Assembly (NCBI GenBank): GCA_026874595.1 | Contig: CM049306.1 | Coordinates: 88,117,142 to 88,181,141, forward strand | DNA: 64,000 nt | Reading direction: 5' to 3' | DNA from: Sipunculus nudus | Lineage: Eukaryota; Annelida; Sipuncula; Golfingiida; Sipunculidae | In this document: positions 51,760-62,769 of the stretch, in pieces | Numbering within the stretch: position 1 is the first letter of the stretch | Layout: every line of letters starts with the position of its first letter | The notes under the pieces: generated by a model | Database searches by the model: none | Seen by the model: only the letters and a program-made list of their open reading frames with translations | Told to the model about the DNA's origin: nothing | Translations under genes and position numbers: made by a program

Positions 51760-51849
51760 GATCTTGTTAGCATTATGAAAATAGGTTGACCTACGTGTAT
51801 TAAGAAGAATCAGCTCTGTCAACAGTAAAAATAAAGAAGTTTTAGTCAT
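48505..51849 (-). CDS. Secreted C-type-lectin-like protein C, short stalk
   Basis: Coding exons (minus): 51849-51795, 51592-51218, 49967-49758, 48740-48505; all introns phase 1, total 876 nt (291 residues). Residues 1-18 are the signal peptide (MTKTSLFLLLTELILLNT); the acceptor upstream of the ATG is at about 51861. The stalk starts with HHASPKGN, then KCPAFCGERL and LPLSDELTVRYKR as in gene D, followed by only about three worn 24-residue repeats. The lectin domain has CSPPFGYLFM, ASCYLMDQ, NNLC, SLVAMETEDEMEHLE, AYWTSGINDVKDGW, a mannose-type GEPNN loop and PLCEKSAECI-stop. The WND and central Cys pair are replaced (FTWFDSQSV). A transposable element sits in the intron between the two lectin exons. 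Family membership is certain by paralogy; ligand is unknown. Confidence 0.87.
49269..49736. mobile_element. PIF/Harbinger-like MITE in lectin C intron
   Basis: The 468-bp element has ends GGCCCCTTTTCCATG and GTATGGAAAAGGCCCC, flanked by TAA on both sides (49266-49268 and 49737-49739). A 3-bp TWA duplication and GGCCC-type TIRs are typical of PIF/Harbinger. Dense inverted CGCGCGTTTC/GAAACGCGCG motifs fill both ends. It contains an (AT)n array (49431-49472). It ends about 20 bp from the splice donor at 49757. Confidence 0.8.
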
Positions 51850-51860
51850 CTTGGCGGTAC

Positions 51861-52627
51861 CTGAAATAAAAAAAATTAAATTACTTTTTTCCTCAGGTAC
51901 ATGTGTTCTACAAGACTTATATCAGTGCTGCAGTGATTCGATAGATCTTGCATGCATGGATAATTAATCATATTCAAACAATACGTAATGTTGATTTTTA
52001 CAAAGTCGTGACAAGAACACCAACGGTTTCAGATTTACCTGTGTGTACAGATACCGGGGCCCTACCAGCTTTGTTCTTCAAAGTGCGTGTTTGTTCTATT
52101 AAACAGTATTGATATTTTATCTGCTTTCTGTTAATGTTAATAAAACATTGTCGGTTTAATAATGTAAACAAATAGGTGTATTGTCAACATTTGAATACAG
52201 ATTTGTTTGGGCGCAGGCCTGATGACAGATTTGATTCTTAGAACTGAATACTCTGCGCCATTTATTGAAGCATTTAAAAGGAAAATCAATGTCTAATGAA
52301 AAACAATTTTCCCAGAAATGTGGTGGGGGCATATATGGGATATGCAGTTTTAAAGGTATAATTTTTGCCGATATACTTTACTGTAATCTATACGTACATT
52401 TTAATTGTATACTCAGTAGTTCAGATATAACTACGAATGGTATCTCCTAAACACTTTGACTACTCGTTTGGCCGTGCGGCCGTATGATTTCAATTTTGAT
52501 CATATATAGCCGTATATCACATAACTTAATTCATATATCAACTGCCTGTGTACAACAAATGTCTCTCACATATATTCGAAATTTGTTTCAAATTGACGAA
52601 AAAAAAATCAATTAATTAATTACGTAT
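51861..52627. other. 5' flank of lectin C
   Basis: A donor-like CACACAG|GTAAAT on the minus strand at about 52036-52042 could end a short non-coding first exon, as in gene A. No clear TATA box. An (AC)n-(AT)n microsatellite lies in the gene's first coding intron at about 51716-51760. Confidence 0.3.
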
Positions 52628-52890
52628 CGGCTTCTACGGTTCAGGGATAGAGCACAGGACTCAAAGCCGGGAGATCATGAGTTCGAATCTCAACTGAAGC
52701 GAAGAGATTTTTCACGGTAGACCTTCATCTGTGGAGAGCGCTCTGCAAAATTTTTGAGGATGCTGTGCCAACGGCCGTGTTTCATTCATAAATGATTGGG
52801 GGGGGGGGTTCCTCGGTGGTATAACCCAGCTAATGGGACGATAACAGACCCAGGGCCCGCAGGTGCAGTAGTCATCGGGCCTGGTTAACA
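52628..52890 (+). mobile_element. tRNA-derived SINE, copy 2 of the 30.3-kb family
   Basis: The head CGGCTTCTACGGTTCAGGG is followed by an A-box-like AGGGATAGAGC and a clear B-box GAGTTCGAATCTC (52679-52691). The body matches the 30282 copy over its length. A poly-G run at about 52798-52808 interrupts it. Better preserved than copy 1. Confidence 0.7.
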
Positions 52891-54736
52891 AAATGAGAAA
52901 AAATCCGGATACTGCACTGTCACGTAGTCCGACACCCGAATGGAATTCTTCTGATGTCCATATACTTGGAGTAATATCATTAAAAATATGGACGAGGTTA
53001 CCTCCAAAAATAAATAAAAAAAATATAATAAATTACTCGGAACCATCTCTTTTTAGTCGGTACTCTCCCCTCCTAACGAGGTTTGAAAGTAACAATTATA
53101 AATTTCGCAGTAGTACATATACTTGACAAAATTTATTAAAAAATTAATTAGCTTTTACTTACTTCATAATACGAAATATGACCGAATAAAGCAAAGTAAG
53201 TTCAGAGAACAAGTGTTCAAATTACATGTTATCAATGCCACACTTACAAAATATACACATTTGATAAATGGCCACCGTCAGTTTTAAGAAAAACAGGCTT
53301 GATGATTGAATAAGATATTTTCATGAAAAAAAATATCATATCAAGCGAATCATAATTTCTTCCCATCACGGTTCAAAACTGAAAGATGGATATATATTAG
53401 TATCTAAGCTGCGCCGTCAAGCAGGTTTTGGGAAAAACCTTAACCCTTGTAATAAATTTAAACATGAAGAGTCCTTAATCTTGCGTCTCGTGCATATATT
53501 TGTATAACAAAAACTCCTTTTGGGTGGGCTTTAAATATGAACTTTTGAATTTACAGGACCAACATGAGCTTATTGTATAAAAGTATAAATTACAGGACTG
53601 ACGAAAGAAACCATTCAAATAGGCAGTTAGCTGACACTAATAATGGAAACGAATCGTAATGATTATAACAGCGACAAATGTTAGTCTCCTTCCTTCTGTG
53701 GAATGTATATCTTTTAACCTAAATTTCTCACTTACTCCTGTTGTCTATCCGCTTATCTTTTATTCAGTTTTTGCTATAGTAGTGTATTTTGTTTATACGT
53801 CGTTCTGTAATAGGTGCGGTTAAGAACTATGTTTTGTCCAGTTCCTGTCGTTTTTAATAAATTGATAATACATTTTAAAACAAATGTATTGTCTGATGAA
53901 GTAAATCATCCTGCGATAACAATGATATAATAATAAATAATTATGTTTAGCTAGAAATATTGTTTTGAAAAGTCGAAATATTGAAATATGTAATATGTTA
54001 ATACCGAAAATGGCTAGTGTCATCTAGGTCATTAATAACATGAATATACATATACACATGTACCGCAGGTTACTCAGTAGTATAGAATAATAAAGAAATA
54101 ATTTATATTTCATGCATTTAAATAAACAACAGTTTTTATCATTATCCCCACATTTACAATTTTTAGTTCTACTTAACGAAGTAGTGCCGCCGGAGCGTAT
54201 ACTACAGTCATAAGAGAATGTACTCGACTGATCAGATGAACAATGTGCATATAATTTATATTTTTATCTTTAATATTGTTTGCCGTTTTGTTTTAAATAT
54301 ATACATAAACTGTAAGGCTGACGGTTATGAAGAAAACAGACACTTGAAAATATATTTGAAAATATCTTCAACATGCAAAACATAAAATTGGAAATTGTGA
54401 TCACGCCATCTGAACACTATAAATATAACAAACACACAACATAATGCACAATATATTTTTCATTTTCACTTATTGAGAATGTGGTCATTTCACATAACTA
54501 TGCTTTGAATATTAACACAGCATTTTAAAAGTAAATGTGTAATCTAAAATATGTCACATTATGTGATCCCATTTCAAGATGCAAAAACAACACAATTTAC
54601 AATATACATTTGTCGATATGACGACAAAGTAATAGCATGACCCACATTTCCTTCTCGTCATAATGCTAAATTAACGACGGCACAGTCTACTGACGAAACA
54701 ACATTTTCCCATTAATCCTTTAATATTGTAGAACAA
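52891..54736. other. Intergenic between lectin C and D, no supported gene
   Basis: AT-rich with no recognisable gene or repeat of size. Confidence 0.4.
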
Positions 54737-54742
54737 TTTATT
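54737..54742 (-). terminator. Candidate poly(A) signal of lectin D
   Basis: AATAAA on the minus strand about 160 nt beyond the stop codon. Confidence 0.4.
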
Positions 54743-54900
54743 TCATGCCACATGAATCACTTATTTCAACAATTTAGTTTTCAGAGAACTGTGGTGACCA
54801 TAACCCTCGTTTTAATACCAAACAAAGCGTCCACTTATCATTTATAACTATAATGCATGGCTATGTCAGATGGGCTCAGTTATGTTATCTCATTGGTATT

Positions 54901-57900
54901 TTAAACACAGTCAGCTGATTTCTCACACAGAGCTGTACAGAGGGTTAATGCATGAGTGTCAAACAGCGTGAAATTGTTCGCTTCAAAAGCTACATGCTTA
55001 TGATGTATGTTACGCTCTGGTTCGTTCTCTCCCCAGCGCGCGTAGCTGAACCGTTCTCCTGTGGATTCCCATACATATCCATACTGCTCATCGTATACTC
55101 CGGATGTCCAGTATGTTTGCGAAATAGATTTACTAGATCCTACAAAGGAACACACACACAGGTAAGTTCAACTTGCACACTGCACAGACCCACAAGAGGA
55201 CGACTATGCTGTTTAGGGTTAATGGGCGTCATAATCTGACCTCCACAATGCACCGCGGCTTCAACGGTTATATTGAAGTGAAGAGGGTAATGTCGTCCGT
55301 TCTAATATGTTGGTTTAGAATTGTTTCAGAAAATAACATACACACGGGCGTATTGTGGTAAGGACTTCACGGAATAAGTAATATTGAGTAAATATACCCA
55401 ATGATATTTAAAAGCAAGATGTTTCCTTGAAATGAGACAAATTTTGATTTTAAAGTTTCACAGTTGAGTTCAGTGGGCCTGGCCGTCCCACAGTACCTAT
55501 CAGGAAGAGATTCGTTTCCAGCAGGAACGTCCTCTGGAGGAAGGGTGCTCTGTTTGAGTGTGCAATATATGTGACATAAGAAATCTAAGTATATATAAGT
55601 CCCCTATGCGCCAATAAATGATCTCAGGGTTCTTTAACATGGAGTACTGAGATACATACAAAATACGGAATGCCTTTCATTAGATAGCCATTGCGGTCGT
55701 AGTGTTAGTTAAAATTCATGAAATGCTAATTTTTCTATTTGTTTATGGTTATTCACTCTTTGTCAGTAAATGGTTGTTGACAATATAATTCATCATTTAG
55801 TATCAATTTAACTGTAGCATTTAAACTGACCTGTCAACCCAACGCGTGGTGTAATCAGAATCAGATGTATACCCAGGAAGAACAGACAAATTTTTCAGTT
55901 TCCAAATGGCATGCAATTGTTGCTACGACGGGATTGGCATATGTGATTGTATGAGCATGAGCATTGCTTAGCTTAATAGACTGGCCTTGTTTATTAACAC
56001 TCAATTTGTGCAAGCCAGGGTTGCCAGGTCATTTTAAGCAAACAAACATCTATTATTTTGTTCGAAAAATTAAAAGTAAATATACGAAGGAAGATGATAA
56101 ATATTAAACTAAATAACGCCTGGGGATATTCGTACGTATTTTAAGACGATACTATTCTGAAATTTATACTTATTGTCATATGTGAGATATATCGCTGGTT
56201 TCCGTACAAATAAAAATTTGGTTTTATTCTTTAAAATCTCAGAATTCAAAATTTGCTTATCAAAAGGGCTAGATGGTATGTTAAATAACTTCTTAAAGCT
56301 TATGGAACCAAGCTGGTTTGTCCTTACTATGTCCTTCATATATGTGGAAACCATTAAAAATTGTAGTCTGAATTTGTTGCTGTGGTAACTATCTTTATTT
56401 ATAATGGCAGATGGAGATTTCCCTGTGAAAGGACATTCGCTGTAGTTACTCCGTCACATATTGCTTTGACTTATTGTAGCCGCTGAAAGAGAATACAAGC
56501 AGTGCATACCACACTGGCTCTTCAACGTTGTTTATGTTAGATAAACATTACCCTTGTGTGATCCGCTTAATGAATGTATATGTGAAGACTTCATGTCGTT
56601 TTATCGTATATTTAGACATGTTAGCCTGCACTGCCATAGTAACTCTGACTAAGATTAAACTGGATGATGATATATTGGATTTTTAAAATAAAATACCGAC
56701 ACTCCAACACGAAAGTGAGCTTTTTTTGTTATCCGGACAAGACATTTAATCACATATATCGCCCACTGACCTTCATTTTTCTCCGAGCGTTCCTTTCTGA
56801 TTATGTTCTCTATGTATTCCATCTCCTCCTTTGTTTCTATGGCAACCAGGGCTGAACCCCATGAGGCACAGTAAGAGTTTGCAAACGTATAAACCATCCG
56901 GCGAGGATAAATATAGTAACAGGAGGGGTGACGAAGACCACCTTTCATGAAAAGATATCTTATAGGGTTTCTGCAACCTGAAATGATATACCGCACAAAG
57001 ATAATGTCTGGACACATAATATTTATTGACTGTTAAAACTGTGATACAATATTTTATCAAAGAAACTTCTCCCAGACTTGAAAGTTTAAGATCAAAATAT
57101 GCAAATAAAATTAATTTATTCGATGCACCATACTCAGCTGTTGTTGTTGGATCACTTGAGTTGTAACTCTGCTGTAACACATCTATACTTACCATCTTAC
57201 TGTACCTTAAATTTTGTAACGCCGCAAACATCACCCCTTTCTAAAAATTATCCCTATAACCTCATTTTTGATGGCATTTAACAACTATAGTGTGCATCCT
57301 ATATAAACGATAAAGCTATTGACTATGACTGTATTAGATCTGTTATATGAACAGGTCTGGCAATTAGATGAAGGTTCCGCGAGTGAACATGTATTCAGAC
57401 AATGCGTACATGGGATATCTCTAGTTCTTAAAATACCTAATCCACTCGGTACCTTCCAGGTTATACCCTATAACTGATAAACTGAATTTCAAAGAAAACA
57501 AATAAATTCTCTAAGATTTATTTTAGTGCTGCCCCGCAACACATCCATAGAAACACACACTAACGTGCATTTAAACACAGGTTATTATCTCTTTAACAAT
57601 ATAGAATGCAGAGAGACCTGTCTCATTATGACCAGAAATGTAAATCAATGAGTAAAATAAATCAACGGAAGGAAACTTACGGCAGTTACGCTCAACGCTG
57701 ACGTTTGGAATAGTCATGTTTTCCTCTTTCGCTACGTTCTGACCTTTGGCCTTTGATAAATCGCCATATCTGACGTTTTGTACCGTCGTGTTTTCTCCTT
57801 TTCTGATGTTCTGACCTTTAACCGATGATATATCGCCATCCTTGACGTTTGGTATAGTCGTGTTCTCTTCTTTTGTTACGTTTTGACCTATGACCGTAGA

Positions 57901-58557
57901 TGCATCGCCATCCTTGACGTTTGGTATAGTTGTGCTCTCTTCTTTTGTTACGTTTGTACCTTTCACCGTAGATACATCGCCATCCTTGACGTTTGGTTTA
58001 GTCGTGTTTTCTAGCTTTGTTACGTTATGCCCTTTGGTCGTTGACCTATCACCATGTGCAGGATGAAGCATCTCTACACCCTTTTGGTTTGAAGTGTCGT
58101 GCCCTTGTACCTTTTGTGCATGTTCACCTTTGGTATTTGCCAGGTCACTCACACGTTTGAATGTTGCCTTGACTTCAGTGGACAGAGGCAGTCCAGTACA
58201 GCGTTCATCGCAAAAAACAACAGGGCAGTTGATTTGGATATTTCTTCCGATTGTTTCCACGACAGCTCTTCCATTTGTATTACCAACGGGAGATGTGGCA
58301 TCTAATAATTTATCAAAAACATACATATAGTTACGAGTGTTAACTTCATAACTCTAGTTACAAGCGTTTACATAAACAATCATACGCATTTGGTACCCTT
58401 CTTTGTGTAACTTTTTTTTATTATTTATATTTAATTAAGTGATCATTTTAGCCGCAGTTTTGCTTAAACCGGAACAAAAAACCTGTATAAATATTAGCAT
58501 ACGTGTTTCCTGAAGAATCAGCTCCGTGAATAGCAGAAATAAGGTAGTATAGATCAT
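54901..58557 (-). CDS. Secreted C-type-lectin-like protein D, glycosylation-rich repeat stalk
   Basis: Coding exons (minus): 58557-58503, 58301-57681, 56977-56771, 55139-54901; all introns phase 1, total 1122 nt (373 residues). Signal peptide MIYTTLFLLFTELILQ. The stalk opens HATSPVGNTNGR, NCPVVFCDERCTGLPLSTE and FKRVSD, then carries about five 24-residue repeats of the type GQNVTKEENTTIPNVKDGD. Eight N-glycosylation sequons fall in this region. The lectin domain has CRNPIRYLFM, PSCYYIYPRR, SYCASWGSALVAIETKEE, YWTSGVYDEQYGYVW, NEPER in place of EPN, and ALCEKSADCV-stop. Like its paralogues it lacks WND and the central Cys pair; it has one additional Cys (TLCTALCEK). Probably an extracellular, heavily glycosylated protein. 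A donor-like site near 58735 may end a non-coding first exon. Confidence 0.87.
57681..58080 (-). repeat. 72-bp coding tandem repeats of the lectin D stalk
   Basis: About five units; the central three (NVTKEExTTIPNVKDGD) are nearly identical, pointing to recent amplification, while the outer ones have diverged. Confidence 0.85.
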
Positions 58558-58570
58558 ATTTGCGGTTCCT

Positions 58571-60360
58571 CTGAAAAATATAGCATGCTTATTTTAGTAA
58601 ATTTTTGAGAAATATAATAGAAAAAAATATAACTTCTAAGCTTTGAAATGACGTTACCTATCCGTTTACCCCTTTTATTAACATAATCTTAAATCTATGG
58701 CTTATAGCAAATTCAGATTTATCTCTACATACCAGTTGTCAGGGATCGCTAAAATCTAAACAATGTGACTCAGTGATATGGGCTGCTGATATGATCACTC
58801 GAACAAAACAGACCATGAATACTGCTCAATTTTCTTTTATTGAAATCAGGTCGCTTTAATATTGTTTTCAGGTGGCTCTCTGCCATATTTCAACCGGTGT
58901 GATAAACCGAGCTATTTTCAATGGACTGAAACCTGTGAAGCAAAATAGATATCTGCTGAACTGAAATTCATCAGTCCTGAAAAATCCGTTTGTCATATTG
59001 TTTGACGATTCCTATTGAACGACTTGGCACCATGTGCCTAGTATATGTTTTCTTAGTGAGAAGCTTCTATTCTCAGCAAATAAGTTATCAGCAAATGAGT
59101 TAAATGATAGCATTGGACATGTCCCATCATGTTGTAACTGTGTGGCTTTATATCTGTTCGGGCAAAATCCCTATTGACATATCACTGTCATGTATTGATC
59201 TTAAATATTTTGTATACTGTGTATCTAAAAGTAATGTCTATTTTTTGGAACCCCAGAAACGTCATTCCGACAGGCTTATGTCGTAACTGCTTTAATTGTT
59301 CCGCATACCTTAGAAATTGAAAGAATTTAGGTCTTAATATTATAAATGAAAATACCATTTTGTCTGTCGAATATTCTTTTAATAATTGCAAGACTACTGC
59401 AAACACCCCGACAAAAATTATTTCCCTTTTTGTACAGCCGAAAACAATAGCATCTGACAAGGTAATTTTCAATGTTATCGGCAGTTCTTGAGCATGGAAA
59501 GGTAATTCAAATCGGTAAGCACCAGAAACTTGATTCGTATCAGGCTTGGGTTCAAATGCAAATGTCACACTAAAATTAGGGTTTAAATACTTATATATAG
59601 GTAATTCCGTCCCATCATTTATATTTTAGTACCAAAATTACTTTAATGCCGCAAATGTAACTTCTGTATTGTTAAACTTCTTCAACAGTGGCATAGAGTT
59701 ATAGGTACGAGACGGCTGAAAAGTTTAAGTGGGTTTAATTTCGAATATTTAAAATCACATTTGCATTTTATAATATTAACTCCAAAAATATTTTTTTTTA
59801 ATGTTGTATTTTAATCAATGCATGGCTGCCTCTGTGCCCAATCCAAATACTGCTGATTTGATAACTACTACTATTATAACTTTTATTACGTATTCTGCTG
59901 TTTATTTTCTTTATAGATCCTTAATTAGACATTATTTTATTATAGAAGCACAGTTTTGAGAAGAAACACTAATCTCTGTTTCGTTTACGTGTGTTTTCAG
60001 CCCTTTGTAATTTGTAATAGCACTTCCGCATGGACTTCGCAAGTACTTCTTATAAACAGTTTTCGGGGTCTTTTTTCATTCAGCGGCACACTTACTTCAA
60101 AATACACTGATACGATAGTGTCTCTTCTCGTTTGGATTTTGGAATCAGATACGGTTTAAACGAGAAATGTGTTTCTGGTATCAGAAATATTTTACATTCT
60201 ATTTCGTCGTGTGTTTCGAGACGGAAATGGAAAGACTTTACAGGGTTCATTGCACTTCTGGGGATTGATTGTCATTGAAGTTGACGCAGACATGTACCTT
60301 ATTTATCATAGCTTTACATGGAACAGGGCATTGTTTCTTGTTCCTCACGACCCGGGCACA
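58571..60360. other. Intergenic, one unexplained open frame
   Basis: A minus-strand frame at 59188-59568 (126 codons, beginning MTFAFEPKPDTNQVSGAYRF) is longer than most chance frames here. It has no recognised domain, splice partner or promoter. I do not call it a gene. Confidence 0.3.
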
Positions 60361-60364
60361 CTCT

Positions 60365-60530
60365 AAGAAAAAAGGATTCCTGGTGGTTCTTTTAAGAACT
60401 CAAAAGGTTCCGGATAGAACCATGGTTCTTTCTGGAACTCTTTTCCCCATGAATAGGTTCCAGATGGAACCTGGAGGTTCGTGACATGATCATAACTCAA
60501 AATGAGGTTCTAGATGGAACCCGTACCTTG
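60365..60530. repeat. Cluster of GGTTC / GAACC palindromic repeats
   Basis: GGTTCC-(A/G)GATGGAACC-like units recur about five times on alternating strands in 165 bp. Each can fold back on itself. Resembles a small palindromic MITE type; origin unassigned. Confidence 0.6.
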
Positions 60531-60598
60531 ACCGGATACCAAGATAATAAAGACGCACATGCGCAGCTTTATTTGAACTAATGAAGTCAACGGTCGGG

Positions 60599-61070
60599 CG
60601 GTCCCCCTAAACACCCAAAACACCGGTGTTTGGGTATCTGTGACGAATCACCCACTTAAGTACAAACCTGAACCCGAAACGTAACACCAATCAATAAATA
60701 ATCATCTGATGAATATATCTCTGCAATATTGTGTCAAAAATTTATGAAATAAAGATAAAAACGAGTGTTTCGTGCCGTTGTCCGTTCAACGGAGGACACG
60801 GCAGCCATTTATGCCAGCTATGACGCTGCCCCCTAGTGGCGCAAGTCACAAACAAGCAGAGCACTTGTCAGTTGTACAGAACTTTCAAAGCTTTACAAAG
60901 CTTTCTTTTATTTTACAGAAGTAACACAATTCTGCATTGACATATGCAACAGATGATAATTTATTAACCTATGCCAGTATTTTGCTTCAAATTTGAATTT
61001 AAAAGGGTGTTTCGTAGTGTTTCGTCACACGTACCCAAATCACCGGTGTTTTGGGTGTTTAGGCGGACCC
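60599..61070. mobile_element. MITE with ~50-bp TIRs and perfect 8-bp target duplication
   Basis: CGGTCGGG flanks both ends exactly (60591-60598 and 61071-61078). The TIRs share CCTAAACACCCAAAACACCG, then GGTG, TTTGGGTA and GTGACGAA, over about 50 bp with few mismatches. The 472-bp body has no transposase. An 8-bp duplication suggests hAT or Merlin; the TIR start does not decide between them. The near-identical arms indicate a young insertion. A CTCF-like GCCCCCTAGTGGC lies near its centre (60828-60840). Confidence 0.8.
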
Positions 61071-61082
61071 CGGTCGGGTTGT

Positions 61083-62458
61083 ATGGGTTGCTCGATATGT
61101 GAGAAGAGAAACACAGTGTATGAGGTAAGACTAATGTTCATATATAATTTAATTTTATGTGAAGAACGTCAAAGTTATATGTCTAGAGATTAACTGTCCA
61201 GTGAACAAGTCTCTGTCTGCGAACGGAGTTACGTTCAATTAATCTAAACTTGGACAAAGTCCCATGATAAACATGCTATTGCGTGCAACAATCGTTGCAG
61301 CAAAGTAATAAAAGTTCATAGTAACACAAGCAGAATTAGCAACAGTTCCAGCATTGTCAAGGAACAGTCACCAAACAAAAGTGAAAATCGGCTTGAGTGA
61401 CTGAAACTGAACAGGCTGGACGATTATACATGGAATACATTCATAACATTAATAAACTGTATATAATGTTTACAAGTCTCTATCCTTTGTCATTTCTTTA
61501 GACTGCTACATCTGCCTGGCTATTAAGAGAGCAAATGAAAAAGAATTTGATAGGAAAAGGTAAGTTCATGTATCGTGTTTTAAAAATTATTCCAGAGTTA
61601 TACTTAAATTGTTACCTGTCAAGTGGTACTAATTCACATGGAATCGTGTATCACAAAACAAAAAACTAACGTTTTTATGTCTGTATTTACATCTTATTGT
61701 TAGGAACGTACAATACATTTTAAAGAATGAGACAAGGTTGCTTATTAATTATATTGATACACTGTTGTATTCCAATGCAAACATATGCATTCTATTTCGT
61801 TATGTTTACATTTTGTTTTGGGGAACTTAGTATTGGGGTTTTCACTACATATGGACATGCGGGACAGAAATGGGCCTCTCACTGTGTGGTAACGCTTAAT
61901 TACACATTCGTTAAAGGCGTCCTCTAATTAACCTGGTGTTGCATTGATTAATTACGTGTATTACCAAGTACAGAATATACTGGTCACCCAATCATTCTTT
62001 CTCTTTGCAGCAACTAGATATATCTTCCTGGCAAGCAAGAGTGAAATGAAAAAGGAAGAGTGGATTTTCGTTGTAATTGGGCTGACGATTACAATGTGGT
62101 ACGTTGTTCAGGAGTTATTTCTAAATCATAAACAATTGTTTTTAATAATGCACTTGGCATTGTGTATCACAAAGCAAAAAACAGTTATTTTTATCTGTGT
62201 TAACCACCTATAACCATATAAGGAGACTACAAATAATTTGAAAGCAAGGTAAGAAGTATTATAAGGCAATTAAGAAAAAAGTAAGAATAATTATGCATTC
62301 TATGTTAAAATACCTTTGTGAAAAGCACGTGTTTATAATAGTCATTGTATTCATCATCTGCAGTTCATATGACCTAACATTTTCGTGTCAAAGATATTTC
62401 GGGACGCTTGCCAAAACATTATATTGTTAACAACATCAACATTCAAAATGCAATCCCA

Positions 62459-62501
<43 letters not shown>

Positions 62502-62742
62502 AAGAGTTCCAATTAGCGACTTCACAGAAACATCGTATGTTTATTAATTCTCAACTGCTGGTAATATATATTTCATCTCTTCTTTTTTTCAGATCGATTC
62601 TCCGTACCTTTTAATGCCAAGTACGCATCACGCAATTAAGGGATATGATGACACGGAATCAGAGATAAGATCGACCGTCGCAGTGTTTGGACTTTATCGC
62701 CGATCATACAGCTCATCGAGTCTATACAGAAATTTCGTTTGA
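61083..62742 (+). CDS. Speculative small multi-exon gene, N-terminal MGCSIC
   Basis: Exon-like blocks with good splice sites: 61083-61124 (MGCSICEKRNTVYE, donor GAG|GTAAGA), 61502-61559 (TATSAWLLREQMKKNLIGK, donor AAAAG|GTAAGT), 62011-62098 or longer (TRYIFLASKSEMKKEEWIF then a hydrophobic segment), and 62593-62742 (IDSPYLLMPSTHHAIKG, ending LYRNFV-stop). Exons 1-3 join in frame; exon 3 read through gives a single-membrane-span protein of about 100 residues. Exon 4 is open only if joined directly to exon 1. MGC-S at the N-terminus would suit myristoylation and palmitoylation. The family is not recognised and the model may be a non-coding transcript or chance. Confidence 0.22.
62465..62510. 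repeat. (AG)n microsatellite
   Basis: AG array of about 35 bp with AAAG extension. Confidence 0.95.
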
Positions 62743-62769
62743 AGATTTGTATACATAGAAAAAATACAT

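Noticed and set aside
52628-52700. tRNA gene
   Set aside because: The B-box is good but the sequence is the head of a SINE with a second copy at 30.3 kb.
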